DNA of 37,149 bases from Lachnospiraceae bacterium (GTDB lineage Bacteria > Bacillota > Clostridia > Lachnospirales > Lachnospiraceae): NCBI GenBank assembly GCA_030540075.1, contig JAUNWX010000020.1, positions 1 to 37,149 on the forward strand, read 5' to 3'. Below, one piece after another: positions 23,920 to 34,185 of the stretch. The notes under the pieces are model-generated. The model saw only the letters and a program-made list of their open reading frames with translations, made no database searches and was not told the origin of the DNA. The translations under genes were made by a program, and so were the position numbers. The first letter of the stretch is position 1. Each line of letters begins with the position of its first letter.

Positions 23920-26900
23920 TCAGTTGAAGTACTCCTTCGCTGCGCGGAAGAGACCCATATCATAGTTACCAGGTACGTTCTTATACAGTCCGCTGCCCCA
24001 GCGCTCTGCGTGACCCATCTTACCGAGGACACGACCATCCGGCGAGGTGATACCCTCGACTGCATAGTAGGAGCCGTTCGGGTTGTACTGGATATCCATG
24101 GTCGGATGACCCTCGAGATCCACGTACTGCGTCGCGATCTGACCGTTCTCGACAAGCTGCTGGAAAAGTGCCGGCTCACAGAGGAAGCGGCCCTCACCGT
24201 GAGAGATCGGTACGCTGTAGATATCACCCGGCTGGCTGTCTGCGAGCCATGGAGACATGTTCGAAGCGACACGGATGTTGACGATCTTCGACTGGTGACG
24301 TCCGATCGTGTTGAAGGTCAGGGTCGGGCAGTGCTCATCGGTATCACGGATCTCACCGTACGGTACGAGACCGAGCTTGATGAGGGCCTGGAAGCCGTTG
24401 CAGATACCGAGCATGAGACCATCGCGCTTGTTCAGCATATCCATGGTTGCGTTCTTCACGGCCTCGTTCCGGAAGAAGGAGGTGATGAATTTCGCAGAGC
24501 CGTCCGGCTCGTCACCACCGGAGAAACCACCCGGGATGAAGATCATCTGCGACTCGGCGATCCGCTTCGCTACCTGCTCGACGGAATCACTGATGTCCTG
24601 CTTCGTCATATTGCGTACGACGATGATTTCCGGCTCGAGTCCGGCGTCGGCGCAGGCCTTCGCAGAATCATACTCACAGTTGTTGCCCGGGAATACCGGA
24701 ATCAGGACATGCGGCTTCTCCACCTGGATGGCCGGAGCGACCCACTCCTCTTCCGTATAATCCGGAATCGTGACGTCTGCAGCACTCTCCTCGCTGTCCT
24801 TGTCGAGGTTCATATTGCAGGTAAATACCTTTTCGAGCTTATCCTCATAGGATGCCTCGAGGTCAGCGAGCTTCAGGGTCTCGTCGTTGTAACGGATCTC
24901 TGCATTGTCCGTGGTGACACCGAGGTCCGCCACGATGATGTTCGCAGCCTTCACAGCCGGATCGTTATAGATCGCGTCACGGTCTGCTGCGTCACGGAGC
25001 TCCAGAAGGAAGCTGCCGTACTGATAGCCGAAGATGTCCTCGACACTCAGGCTCGGTGCGAAATCGAAGCCGATGTCGTTACCCATGCACTGCTTCAGTA
25101 CCGCCTCTGCGGCACCACCGTAGGTCGGGGTGTAGATGGACGCGAGCTTACCGTCGAGTACGAGCTGGTGTACGTACGCGAACAGGGCGAGGAGGGACTC
25201 CTTCACCGGAAGCTCGTCACGGTACTGCGGCTTCAGCCAGAGTACCGGATGACCGGCTGCCTTATACTCCGGGCTCACGATATTCTTCGCATCCTCTGTG
25301 GTGATCGCGAAGGAAACGAGCGTCGGCGGAACATCCAGTTTCTCGAAGGTACCGGACATGGAGTCCTTACCACCGATCGCGGCGATGCCGAGGTCGAGCT
25401 GTGCGTTAAATGCACCGAGCAGTGCCTCGAGTGGCTGTCCCCAGCGCTCCGGTTCACGACCAGGCTTACCGAAGTACTCCTGGAAGGTGAGGTAGGTATC
25501 CTCGAAGCCGGCACCGGTGGCGATCAGCTTCGCTGCGGACTCAACGACCGCGAGGTAGGCACCCTTGTAGCAGTTCTTCTCGGTGATAAATGGATTGTAG
25601 CCATAGGCCATGACGGAGCTGTCATCGGTATGGCCCTTCTCGACGGAAATCTTCGCGGCCATCGCTTGTACCGGTGTGCGCTGATTCTTACCGCCGAACG
25701 GCATCAGCACGGTACCCGCACCGATGGTGGAGTCGAAACGCTCGCTGAGGCCACGCTTGCTGACCACATTGAGATCCTCGGCCAGAGCCTCATAGTTCTC
25801 GGCGAAGCTGCCCTTCACCTGACGGACAATGCTTTCGCCCGCCGCGGTCTTCACGGTAATGTGCTTCTCGGCACCGTTACTGTTCAGGAAGTCTCTCGAA
25901 AGATCGATGACATTCTTTCCGTTCCAGTGTGCGACGAGACGATTGGTATCGGTGACGTCTGCTACGTGCGTCGCCTCGAGGTTCTCCTCATGTGCGAGTG
26001 CGAGGAAGCGCTCCATATCCTCCGGCGCGACAACCACGGCCATACGCTCCTGAGACTCGGAGATCGCAAGCTCTGTGCCATCGAGACCGGCATACTTCTT
26101 CGGAACCTTATCGAGGTTGATGTCGAGACCATCCGCGAGCTCACCGATCGCGACGGATACACCGCCGGCACCGAAGTCGTTGCAGCGCTTGATCAGCTTA
26201 CTTGCCTCCGGATTACGGAAGAGACGCTGCAGCTTACGCTCCTCAGGTGCATTACCCTTCTGTACCTCTGCGCCGTCCTTCTCGAGGGACTCGACGTTGT
26301 GGGACTTGGAGGAACCGGTGGCACCGCCGATACCATCACGGCCGGTACGACCGCCGAGGAGGATGACGACATCACCCGGCGCCGGAACCTCACGACGTAC
26401 GTTCTCTGCCGGTGCGGCTGCGACGACGGCACCGATCTCCATACGCTTTGCGACATAGCCCGGATGATAGATCTCATCGACGAGGCCGGTCGCGAGGCCG
26501 ATCTGGTTACCATAGCTGGAGTAACCATTGGCTGCGGTCGTTACGAGCTTACGCTGTGGCAGCTTGCCCTTCATGGTCTCCTGTACCGGCACGGTCGGAT
26601 CACCGGCACCGGTCACACGCATCGCCTGATATACATAGCTTCTGCCGGACAGCGGATCACGGATCGCGCCACCGATGCAGGTAGCCGCACCACCGAACGG
26701 CTCGATCTCGGTCGGGTGGTTGTGGGTCTCGTTCTTAAAGAGCAGGAGCCAGTCCTGATCCTCGCCATCGACCTTTACGGTGATCTTTACGGTGCAGGCA
26801 TTGATCTCCTCCGACTCATCGAGCTTCTGGAGTTTTCCTTCCTTCTTCAGCACCTTGGCAGCGAGGGTTCCGATATCCATAAGGTTGATCGGCTTCGTGC

Positions 26901-27672
26901 GGTTCAGCTCCTTGCGGGCTGCGATGTAACGATCCCAGGCCTTCTGAAGCTCCGGATCGGCGAAATCCACCTGATCGATCGTGGTCAGGAAGGTGGTATG
27001 ACGGCAGTGATCGGACCAGTAGGTATCGATCATACGGATCTCCGTGATGCTCGGATCACGATGCTCGGACTTGAAGTAATCACGGCAGAACTCGAGATCA
27101 TCGAGGTCCATCGCGAGGCCCTTCTCCTGACGGAAGGCATCAAGCTCCTCATTCGGTGCATCGATGAAGCCGGTGAGGGTCTCAACCTCGGTCGGAATCT
27201 CATACTTCACATCGAGGGTTGCATAGGTATCGAGGGAAGCCTCTCTCGACTCCACCGGGTTGATGACATACTTCTTGATTTCTGCGATCTCGTCCGCGCT
27301 CAGATCACCGTAGAGGAGGTACACCTTTGCGGAACGTACCTTCGGGCGCTCACCCTGGGTGAGGATCTGGATGCACTGTGCGGCAGAGTCTGCGCGCTGG
27401 TCGAACTGACCCGGCAGGAACTCGACGGCGAAGACATACGCACCGTCCTGCTTCGGGAGCTCAGCCGATACATCATCGAGCTGCGGCTCGCTGAGGACGA
27501 GCTGTACAGCCTTATCAAAGGTCTCCTGGTCCAGTCCCTCGACGTCGTAACGGTTCAGAAGCCGTACGTCCGTGAGGTTCTTGATCAGCAGGATGTGACG
27601 GATATCATGGCGGAGTCCCTGTGCCTCGTGGCGGAGACCCTGCTTCTTCTCAACATAAATTCTATTTACCAT
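23920..27672 (-). CDS. purL: Phosphoribosylformylglycinamidine synthase, single chain (clade II)
   Basis: PurL converts FGAR, glutamine and ATP to FGAM in purine synthesis. This 1250-aa form has the N-terminal PurS-like part, two ATP-grasp-like AIRS-type halves (patterns NHPTEIEPFGGAATCIGG and GGRTGRDGIGGATGSS), and a C-terminal glutaminase with PVFPGNNCEYDSA and the nucleophile Cys in LGICNGFQAL. The length and motif spacing fit the clade II single-chain enzyme of clostridia rather than the three-part PurS/Q/L of Bacillus or the roughly 1300-aa proteobacterial form. AGGAGG lies 10 nt before the start. It is the last gene of the operon, 46 bp after purD. Confidence 0.95.
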   Translation of the reverse strand: MVNRIYVEKKQGLRHEAQGLRHDIRHILLIKNLTDVRLLNRYDVEGLDQETFDKAVQLVLSEPQLDDVSAELPKQDGAYVFAVEFLPGQFDQRADSAAQCIQILTQGERPKVRSAKVYLLYGDLSADEIAEIKKYVINPVESREASLDTYATLDVKYEIPTEVETLTGFIDAPNEELDAFRQEKGLAMDLDDLEFCRDYFKSEHRDPSITEIRMIDTYWSDHCRHTTFLTTIDQVDFADPELQKAWDRYIAARKELNRTKPINLMDIGTLAAKVLKKEGKLQKLDESEEINACTVKITVKVDGEDQDWLLLFKNETHNHPTEIEPFGGAATCIGGAIRDPLSGRSYVYQAMRVTGAGDPTVPVQETMKGKLPQRKLVTTAANGYSSYGNQIGLATGLVDEIYHPGYVAKRMEIGAVVAAAPAENVRREVPAPGDVVILLGGRTGRDGIGGATGSSKSHNVESLEKDGAEVQKGNAPEERKLQRLFRNPEASKLIKRCNDFGAGGVSVAIGELADGLDINLDKVPKKYAGLDGTELAISESQERMAVVVAPEDMERFLALAHEENLEATHVADVTDTNRLVAHWNGKNVIDLSRDFLNSNGAEKHITVKTAAGESIVRQVKGSFAENYEALAEDLNVVSKRGLSERFDSTIGAGTVLMPFGGKNQRTPVQAMAAKISVEKGHTDDSSVMAYGYNPFITEKNCYKGAYLAVVESAAKLIATGAGFEDTYLTFQEYFGKPGREPERWGQPLEALLGAFNAQLDLGIAAIGGKDSMSGTFEKLDVPPTLVSFAITTEDAKNIVSPEYKAAGHPVLWLKPQYRDELPVKESLLALFAYVHQLVLDGKLASIYTPTYGGAAEAVLKQCMGNDIGFDFAPSLSVEDIFGYQYGSFLLELRDAADRDAIYNDPAVKAANIIVADLGVTTDNAEIRYNDETLKLADLEASYEDKLEKVFTCNMNLDKDSEESAADVTIPDYTEEEWVAPAIQVEKPHVLIPVFPGNNCEYDSAKACADAGLEPEIIVVRNMTKQDISDSVEQVAKRIAESQMIFIPGGFSGGDEPDGSAKFITSFFRNEAVKNATMDMLNKRDGLMLGICNGFQALIKLGLVPYGEIRDTDEHCPTLTFNTIGRHQSKIVNIRVASNMSPWLADSQPGDIYSVPISHGEGRFLCEPALFQQLVENGQIATQYVDLEGHPTMDIQYNPNGSYYAVEGITSPDGRVLGKMGHAERWGSGLYKNVPGNYDMGLFRAAKEYFN

Positions 27673-27718
27673 GGATCGTAATCCTCCTGGATATATGTAT
27701 TTAAAATGATATGGATGC

Positions 27719-28984
27719 TCAGTTCAGCGCCTTCAGCGCACGCTGTCCGATGTCCTTCCGCATGTGCATCTTTTCAAAGCTTACCTTCGCTGCACTTGCG
27801 TAGGCCTTCTCGATGGCCTCCTTCAGGGTCGGCGCAGTCTCGACGACGCCGAGCACACGACCGCCGTGGGTATAGAGCTTTCCATCGCGGAGGTCTGCAC
27901 CTGCGACATAGACATTGTCCACCTGATCGACACCCGTGATCTCGAAGCCGGACTCGTACGCCACCGGATATCCGCCGGATGCCTCGATGATACAGCAGGC
28001 GGACTCCTCCTTCCACTTCACCTCGACGTCGGAGAGTCTCCCCTCGGTGACGGCCTGCATGATGGTCAGCAGATCGGAATCCAGCAGCGGCAGTACGACC
28101 TGCGCCTCCGGATCGCCGAAACGGCAGTTGTACTCGATGACCTTCGGGCCATCCTTCGTCAGCATGAGGCCGAAGTAGAGGCAGCCCTTGAAGGTACGGC
28201 CCTCACTCTTCATCGCTTCGATGGTCGGCTTGAAGATGGTCTCCATGCAGACATCAGCGATTTCCTTCGTGTAGTACGGGTTCGGTGCGATGGTGCCCAT
28301 ACCGCCGGTATTGAGGCCCTCATCGTTGTCGTTGGCACGCTTGTGATCCATGGAGCTGATCATCGGCACGACGACGTTTCCGTCGGTGAAGCTGAGGACG
28401 GACACCTCCGGACCCTCGAGGTACTCCTCGATGACGATCTGATCGCCGGAGTGGCCGAACTTGTGCTCTGCCATGATGGTCTTGATGCCCTCGATCGCCT
28501 CTTCACGGGTCATCGCGATGATGACGCCCTTTCCGAGTGCGAGTCCGTCCGCCTTGATGACGGTTGGGATCGGGCAGGTCTCGACATACGCCTCTGCTGC
28601 GTGGATATCGGTGAATACCTCATAGCCCGCGGTCGGGATGTGGTACTTCTTCATCAGGTTCTTCGAGAATACCTTCGAGCCCTCGATGATGGCTGCCTTG
28701 CCCTCCGGTCCGAAGGCCGGGATACCGGCTGCCTCGAGTGCATCGACCATGCCCGCAACGAGCGGGTCATCCGGTGCGACGACCACATAATCCAGCTTCT
28801 GCTCGACGGCGAACTTTACGACGCCCTCGACATCGGTTGCCTTGATCTCCGGTACGCACTCGGCGTCTCTTGCGATACCGCCGTTGCCCGGGATCGCATA
28901 GAGCTTCTCGACCGAAGGATTCTTCCTGATTGCTTTGATGATGGCATGCTCACGTCCGCCACCACCTACGACGCCAATTCTCAT
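27719..28984 (-). CDS. purD: Phosphoribosylamine-glycine ligase
   Basis: PurD joins glycine to phosphoribosylamine with ATP to make GAR. The 421-aa length is standard for this ATP-grasp enzyme. Visible patterns are the N-terminal VGGGGREHAI, the glycine-rich loop region with PTVIKADGLALGKGVI (residues about 135-152), and CRFGDPEAQVVLPLLDSDL near the metal site. AGGAGG precedes the start; it begins 3 nt after the purN stop. Confidence 0.96.
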   Translation of the reverse strand: MRIGVVGGGGREHAIIKAIRKNPSVEKLYAIPGNGGIARDAECVPEIKATDVEGVVKFAVEQKLDYVVVAPDDPLVAGMVDALEAAGIPAFGPEGKAAIIEGSKVFSKNLMKKYHIPTAGYEVFTDIHAAEAYVETCPIPTVIKADGLALGKGVIIAMTREEAIEGIKTIMAEHKFGHSGDQIVIEEYLEGPEVSVLSFTDGNVVVPMISSMDHKRANDNDEGLNTGGMGTIAPNPYYTKEIADVCMETIFKPTIEAMKSEGRTFKGCLYFGLMLTKDGPKVIEYNCRFGDPEAQVVLPLLDSDLLTIMQAVTEGRLSDVEVKWKEESACCIIEASGGYPVAYESGFEITGVDQVDNVYVAGADLRDGKLYTHGGRVLGVVETAPTLKEAIEKAYASAAKVSFEKMHMRKDIGQRALKALN

Positions 28985-28987
28985 CGT

Positions 28988-29590
28988 TTATGCCTCCTGT
29001 TCACTCTTCTGTTCACGGATTTCCTTACTCATCAGCTCGGCGGCAGCCGGCAGGAGCTTCCACTCTGCCTGCTCCATCACGCGCTTCTGAAGAATCTCCG
29101 GCGTATCGCCCTCCTCGATGGCGACGGCCTTCTGAAGAAGGATGCGTCCGCCATCCGGAATTTCGTTTACGAGATGTACGGTTGCACCGGTCACCTTCAC
29201 ACCGTAAGCCAGTGCGGCCTCATGCGGGCGAAGCCCGTACATGCCTTTGCCGCAGAAGCTCGGGATCAGGGACGGATGGATGTTGATGATGCGATCCGCA
29301 TATGCATGGATGAAATCCGGCCCCAGGATCGTCAGATAGCCCGCCAGGATGACGAGGTCAATGCGGTGGGCCTTCAGGGTTTCAATCAGCTTCGGCTCAT
29401 CCTTATGCACGACGGTATGCTCGATGCCGGCCTTCTCTGCACGCTCCAGCGCATAGATCCCCTCACGGGAGCCGACGACGAGGACGATCTCGCCGTCCGG
29501 GATCTCACCACGATGCTGTGCATCGATCAGGGCCTGGAGGTTGGTACCACCGCCGCTGACCAGCACGGCAATTCTAGTTATATTCTTCAT
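28988..29590 (-). CDS. purN: Phosphoribosylglycinamide formyltransferase (folate-dependent)
   Basis: PurN transfers the formyl group of 10-formyl-tetrahydrofolate to GAR. The 200-aa protein has the nucleotide-binding start VLVSGGGTNLQALIDA, the catalytic region with INIHPSLIPSFCGKGMYG (Asn and His of the active site) and TVHLVNEIPDGGRILLQ with the active Asp position. The position equivalent to Asp144 of E. coli reads Asn-Glu-Ile-Pro-Asp here, so it should be checked by alignment. The ribosome binding site is weaker (GGGG) than those of its neighbours. Confidence 0.93.
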   Translation of the reverse strand: MKNITRIAVLVSGGGTNLQALIDAQHRGEIPDGEIVLVVGSREGIYALERAEKAGIEHTVVHKDEPKLIETLKAHRIDLVILAGYLTILGPDFIHAYADRIINIHPSLIPSFCGKGMYGLRPHEAALAYGVKVTGATVHLVNEIPDGGRILLQKAVAIEEGDTPEILQKRVMEQAEWKLLPAAAELMSKEIREQKSEQEA

Positions 29591-29609
29591 TATGTTTTCC
29601 CCAGTGTGA

Positions 29610-30794
29610 TTAATGGTGGAACAGTCTCATACCGGTAAAGCACAGCACCATACCGTACTTATCCGCGGTCTCGATGACGTTGTCGTCACGGATGGATCCG
29701 CCCGGCTCTGCGATGTAGCTGACACCGGACTTCCGTGCACGCTCGACATTATCACCGAACGGGAAGAAGGCGTCGGAGCCGAGGGCCGTTCCGGTCAGTG
29801 TCGCGAGGTAGGCCTTCTGCTCTGCTCTCGTAAATGGAGCCGGCTGCTCGGTGAAGTACTGCTGCCATGCGCCATCCTTCAGGACATCGTCACACTCCTC
29901 GGAGAGGTATACATCGATGACATTGTCACGATCGGCACGACGGAGGCCTTCCTTGAACGGAAGGTTCAGAACGCGATCGGTCTGACGAAGGTGCCAGTGA
30001 TCGGCCTTATCGCCTGCGAGACGTGTGCAGTGCACTCTGGACTGCTGTCCGGCACCGACACCGATGGCCTGACCGTCCTCCGCATACGCTACGGAGTTGG
30101 ACTGCGTGTACTTGATGGTGATGAGGGCGATGGTCATGTTGAGACGCGCCTCCTCGGTAAGCTCCTTGTTCTCGCTCACGATGTTTGCGAAGGCCTCCTC
30201 GGTCACCTTGTACTCGTTCCGGCCCTGCTCGAAGGTCACACCGAATACCTGCTTGTGCTCGACCGGATCCGGGCGGTAGCTCGGGTCGATCTTGATGACA
30301 TTGTAGTTGCCCTTCTTCTTCGTCTTCAGGATCTCGAGTGCCTCCTCCGTATAGTCCGGGGCAATGACGCCATCGGACACTTCGCGGTGGATGATGCGTG
30401 CGGTCGTCGCATCACAGGTATCCGACAGGGCGATGAAGTCGCCGTAAGAAGACATACGATCGACGCCACGTGCTCTCGCATAAGCGCAGGCCAGCGGAGA
30501 CTCGTCGAGCCCCTCGATATCATCTACGAAGCAGGCCTTCTTCAGCTTGTCGGACAGCTTCCGTCCGATCGCGGCACCGGAAGGGGAAACGTGCTTGAAG
30601 GAAGCGGCTGCGACCATACCGGTGGCTTCCTTGAGATCAGAAACCAGCTGCCAGCTGTTCAGTGCATCGAGGAAGTTGATATAGCCAGGACGGCCATTCA
30701 GAATCTCGATCGGAAGATCAGAACCGTCGTGCATGTAGATCTTCGCCGGCTTCTGATTCGGGTTCATACCATACTTTAATTCAAACTCTTTCAT
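29610..30794 (-). CDS. Stand-alone AICAR transformylase (PurH C-terminal type)
   Basis: This 394-aa enzyme matches only the transformylase part of bifunctional PurH. It should convert AICAR to FAICAR using 10-formyl-tetrahydrofolate. The catalytic Lys-His pair is visible in SFKHVSPSGAA near residue 67, with GDFIALSD and GAGQQSRVHCTRLAGDKAD as further family patterns. The IMP cyclohydrolase half normally at the PurH N-terminus is absent; the next gene upstream, purO, supplies that activity. AGGAGAGG precedes the start; the gap to purO is 15 bp. Confidence 0.92.
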   Translation of the reverse strand: MKEFELKYGMNPNQKPAKIYMHDGSDLPIEILNGRPGYINFLDALNSWQLVSDLKEATGMVAAASFKHVSPSGAAIGRKLSDKLKKACFVDDIEGLDESPLACAYARARGVDRMSSYGDFIALSDTCDATTARIIHREVSDGVIAPDYTEEALEILKTKKKGNYNVIKIDPSYRPDPVEHKQVFGVTFEQGRNEYKVTEEAFANIVSENKELTEEARLNMTIALITIKYTQSNSVAYAEDGQAIGVGAGQQSRVHCTRLAGDKADHWHLRQTDRVLNLPFKEGLRRADRDNVIDVYLSEECDDVLKDGAWQQYFTEQPAPFTRAEQKAYLATLTGTALGSDAFFPFGDNVERARKSGVSYIAEPGGSIRDDNVIETADKYGMVLCFTGMRLFHH

Positions 30795-30809
30795 CGCTGC
30801 CCTCTCCTC

Positions 30810-31538
30810 TTATGCGTTCACCTGGGTGAACTTGTTGATCATTCTGTTCGTTACGCTGCCGTCTACGACATTGATATAGCGCACGTACATGGAAATCTTA
30901 TTGTCCTCGTTCAGGCTGTTCCAGATCGCCTCTGCGAACTCGTCTGCGCTGTTCGGGATCGCGACACGCTCCGGCTCACCCTCGAAGGTCGGAATCGGAT
31001 TGCCGTTCTGCTTGTAGGTGTGGATGAAGTGGCCGAGGCCGTTCTGCAGCCTGTAGCTGTAGGTATAGCGTGCGCAGTCCGTACCCTCTGCGTCCTGGGA
31101 CTTGAGAATCGACATCTTATAGCGGTCGGAATCATCGAGCATCACGAGACCGCTGATACGCGGGGTCCAGTTCGGACCATCCGGCTCGAATTCACGTGTC
31201 TCAAGTGCTTCCTCGAAGGTGTTGCCATCCTTCAGGAAATCATAGATGGTATCCGTCTGATCACCGTTGGTCACGATCAGGTTATCACCGATCTTACGGA
31301 TCGGGCTGTAGATGATGAGGCTCGGGTCCTCGACCTTGCTGGCGTCTGCTGGATAGATGGTGACGGTGTCACCATCCTCGATAAATACGCGGTTTCTGGA
31401 GTTTGCGCTACGACCCATGATGAAGTAAGCGATGGCGATGGACTGTCCATCCGCGGACTTGCCGATCACGATGCCACGGCCAGGGTACTCGTTGTTCTTC
31501 AGCAGCTCTGGAAGCTGTGCTACATCATATGTTGCCAT
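30810..31538 (-). CDS. purO: IMP cyclohydrolase, PurO type
   Basis: PurO closes FAICAR to IMP, the last step of the pathway. The 242-aa protein fits the PurO family first described in archaea. The N-terminal region YPGRGIVIGKSADGQSIAIA and the MGRSANSRNRVF pattern match the archaeal GR..x..G and SRSxPNR blocks. Placement next to the AICAR transformylase, in an operon with no PurH N-terminal domain, strongly supports the call. AAGGAGA precedes the start. It is unrelated to the cyclohydrolase half of PurH. Confidence 0.88.
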   Translation of the reverse strand: MATYDVAQLPELLKNNEYPGRGIVIGKSADGQSIAIAYFIMGRSANSRNRVFIEDGDTVTIYPADASKVEDPSLIIYSPIRKIGDNLIVTNGDQTDTIYDFLKDGNTFEEALETREFEPDGPNWTPRISGLVMLDDSDRYKMSILKSQDAEGTDCARYTYSYRLQNGLGHFIHTYKQNGNPIPTFEGEPERVAIPNSADEFAEAIWNSLNEDNKISMYVRYINVVDGSVTNRMINKFTQVNA

Positions 31539-31549
31539 GTTTACTCTCC

Positions 31550-32599
31550 TTACTCTAAAACGACCTTATCGTCGGACTCGATGATCTCACCGAGGTGGTA
31601 TGCCTCGACACCATTTGCGCGAAGTACCTCGAGAGCAGCTGCCTCATCCTCCTTCGCTACGACAACGCTCATGCCGACACCCATGTTGTAGGTGTTGAAC
31701 ATATCGTGTGTGGATACATCGCCGGTCTTCTGGATCAGCTTGAAGATCGGAAGGACGCGGACGTCATCCATCTTGATCTTTGCGCCGAGGCCATCCGGGA
31801 TGGATCTCGGGATATTCTCATAGAAACCACCGCCGGTGATGTGGCTGATGGCCTTTACCGTTACCTTCTCAAGAAGCTGAAGAACCGGCTTTACATAGAT
31901 GACCGTCGGGGTCAGCAGGGTCTCACCGAGGGACTTGCCGTCGAGCTCCTCGAGCGGCTTACGAAGCTCCTCCTTCGTGATGTGGTCAATGTCGAAGACC
32001 TTACGTACGAGTGAGAAACCGTTGGAGTGTACACCGGAGCTCGGAAGTGCGATCACGACATCGCCTGCCTTCATGGAGTTGTTGTCGATGACCTTCTCCT
32101 TATCGACGATACCGACAGAGAAACCGGCGAGATCAAACTCGTCCTCCGGATAGAAGCCCGGCATCTCGGCGGTCTCACCACCGATCAGCGCACTGTCACT
32201 CTGTACGCAGCCCTCCGCTACGCCCTTTACGATATCCGCGATCTTCTCCGGCACGTTCTTGCCGCAGGCGATGTAATCGAGGAAGAACAGTGGCTTCGCA
32301 CCACAGCAGATGACATCATTTACACACATCGCGACGCAGTCGATGCCGACGGTGTCATACTTCTCCATCAGAAAGGAGATCTTCAGCTTCGTGCCGACAC
32401 CATCGGTACCGGACACGAGAATCGGATGCTTGTAGCCCTCCGGAAGCTCGAACAGACCACCGAAGCCGCCGAGACCGGATGCCACACCCTCGGTCATGGT
32501 TCTTGCGACGTACTGCTTCATCAGCTCTACGGACTTGTAGCCGGCCGTGATATCAACACCTGCCTCCTTGTATGCCTCACTGTAGCTCTTTGTATTCAT
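31550..32599 (-). CDS. purM: Phosphoribosylformylglycinamidine cyclo-ligase (AIR synthetase)
   Basis: PurM closes the imidazole ring, turning FGAM into AIR with ATP. The 349-aa length is normal. Patterns include [38 protein letters not shown]-type sequence around residues 84-110, [11 protein letters not shown] and the late [22 protein letters not shown] precedes the start. It lies 44 bp after purF and 11 bp before purO. Confidence 0.95.
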   Translation of the reverse strand: MNTKSYSEAYKEAGVDITAGYKSVELMKQYVARTMTEGVASGLGGFGGLFELPEGYKHPILVSGTDGVGTKLKISFLMEKYDTVGIDCVAMCVNDVICCGAKPLFFLDYIACGKNVPEKIADIVKGVAEGCVQSDSALIGGETAEMPGFYPEDEFDLAGFSVGIVDKEKVIDNNSMKAGDVVIALPSSGVHSNGFSLVRKVFDIDHITKEELRKPLEELDGKSLGETLLTPTVIYVKPVLQLLEKVTVKAISHITGGGFYENIPRSIPDGLGAKIKMDDVRVLPIFKLIQKTGDVSTHDMFNTYNMGVGMSVVVAKEDEAAALEVLRANGVEAYHLGEIIESDDKVVLE

Positions 32600-32643
32600 A
32601 TCTAAACTCCTTTATCGTTTGATCGTAGTGATACTTTATAAAT

Positions 32644-34134
32644 TTAAGCATTGGCCTCACTGTTCGGATTCCACTTCTTGTTCGGGTCATCCGTGTGTGC
32701 ATCTCTCCAGGCCTTTGGAATCTTCTCTTCGAAACGATTCTTCTCGCTGACGCTTGGCAGCTCTGTTGAATACTTGCCATTGAAGCATGCGGCACAGTAG
32801 CCCGCATTCGGATCATTCTTCGCGATGCGCAGTACATTCTCTACACTGAGGTATCCGAGCGAATCGACACCGATGATTTTTGCGATCTCATCGACGGTAT
32901 GGTGGCAGGCGATCAGATTGTCCTGACTGTCGATATCGGTTCCATAGTAGCATGGGTACAGGAATGGCGGTGCGGATATACGCATGTGGATCTCCTTCGC
33001 GCCGGCCTCCCGCACGAGCTTGACGAGACGCGCGCTGGTGGTTCCACGTACGATGGAGTCATCGATCAGGACGACACGCTTGCCCTCGATTTCGGAGCGG
33101 ATCGTGTTCAGCTTGATCTTGACGAGGTTCTCACGCTCCGTCTGTCCCGGTGCGATGAAGGTTCGTCCGATGTACTTGTTCTTGATAAGGCCGATTCCAT
33201 ACGGGATACCGGACTTCCGGCTGTAGCCGACCGCGGCATCGAGGCCGGAGTCAGGCACGCCGATGACGACGTCTGCATCGACTGGGTGCTCCTCCGCGAG
33301 GAACTCGCCTGCGCGCATGCGGGCATCGTGTACGGATGCGCCGTCGATGACGGAATCCGGACGTGCGAAGTAAATATACTCAAAGACACAGGTGGAGTGC
33401 TTCTCGGTATTGCAGTGATCCTTGATGGAGCGAAGACCATTCTGGTCCATGACCATGATCTCACCCGGCTCGAGGTCACGCACCAGCTTCGCGCCGACTG
33501 CGTCAAGTGCACAGGACTCGCTGGCAAATACGACCGAGCCGTCCTCGGTTTCACCATAGCAGAGCGGGCGGAAGCCGTGCGGATCACGTACGGCGATCAG
33601 CTTCGACGGTGACATGATGACCAGAGAGAAGGCGCCGTGCAGCTTCCCTACAGAATTGGTCACTGCCTCTTCGATCGACTTCGTCTTCAGGCGCTCACGC
33701 GTGATGACATAAGAGATCGCCTCGGTATCCGTGGTGGACTGGAAGATACAGCCATCCAGCTCGAGGTTGCGGCGAAGCTCTGTGGAATTTACCAGATTTC
33801 CGTTATGACAGAGTGCCATACGGCCCTTCACATGATTTACGACGATCGGCTGCGCATTGATACGGTTTGTGATGCCGGAGGTGGAGTAACGCACGTGACC
33901 ACAGGCGATCTGACCGTCACCCAGACGATCGAGCTGATCCTTCGTCATCGCCTCGCTGACGAGACCGAGCTCACGATAAAAACGGAAGACACCCTCGTCG
34001 TTTACGACGATACCGGCCGATTCCTGGCCACGGTGCTGTAAAGCAAACAGCCCATAGTAGGTCAGTCTTGCAAGTGGCTTGGTGGTCTTCGAGTACATGC
34101 CAAATACGCCACACTCGTCATTAATTTTTCCCAT
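32644..34134 (-). CDS. purF: Amidophosphoribosyltransferase
   Basis: PurF makes phosphoribosylamine from PRPP and glutamine, the committed step. The 496-aa protein starts with a short propeptide ahead of CGVFGMY, where Cys8 would become the N-terminal nucleophile after processing. The phosphoribosyltransferase PRPP loop is VVLIDDSIVRGTTSARL. Cysteines in STCVFEYIYF, FLYPCYYG and GYCAACFNG match the four iron-sulfur ligands of the Bacillus-type enzyme, so an oxygen-sensitive 4Fe-4S cluster is expected. GAGGGG precedes the start. It follows purE by 51 bp. Confidence 0.95.
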   Translation of the reverse strand: MGKINDECGVFGMYSKTTKPLARLTYYGLFALQHRGQESAGIVVNDEGVFRFYRELGLVSEAMTKDQLDRLGDGQIACGHVRYSTSGITNRINAQPIVVNHVKGRMALCHNGNLVNSTELRRNLELDGCIFQSTTDTEAISYVITRERLKTKSIEEAVTNSVGKLHGAFSLVIMSPSKLIAVRDPHGFRPLCYGETEDGSVVFASESCALDAVGAKLVRDLEPGEIMVMDQNGLRSIKDHCNTEKHSTCVFEYIYFARPDSVIDGASVHDARMRAGEFLAEEHPVDADVVIGVPDSGLDAAVGYSRKSGIPYGIGLIKNKYIGRTFIAPGQTERENLVKIKLNTIRSEIEGKRVVLIDDSIVRGTTSARLVKLVREAGAKEIHMRISAPPFLYPCYYGTDIDSQDNLIACHHTVDEIAKIIGVDSLGYLSVENVLRIAKNDPNAGYCAACFNGKYSTELPSVSEKNRFEEKIPKAWRDAHTDDPNKKWNPNSEANA

Positions 34135-34185
34135 AGATTCCCCTCATGATATATATAATTGCTGGTAGACAGTTACATTCACAGA

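Noticed and set aside
24010-27681. 1223-codon open frame on the plus strand opposite purL
   Set aside because: It mirrors purL almost end to end, has no ribosome binding site and encodes no recognisable family; it arises from the codon use of purL. The same applies to the long plus-strand frames opposite ntpA, ntpB, rnfC, glmS, purD, purF and htpG.
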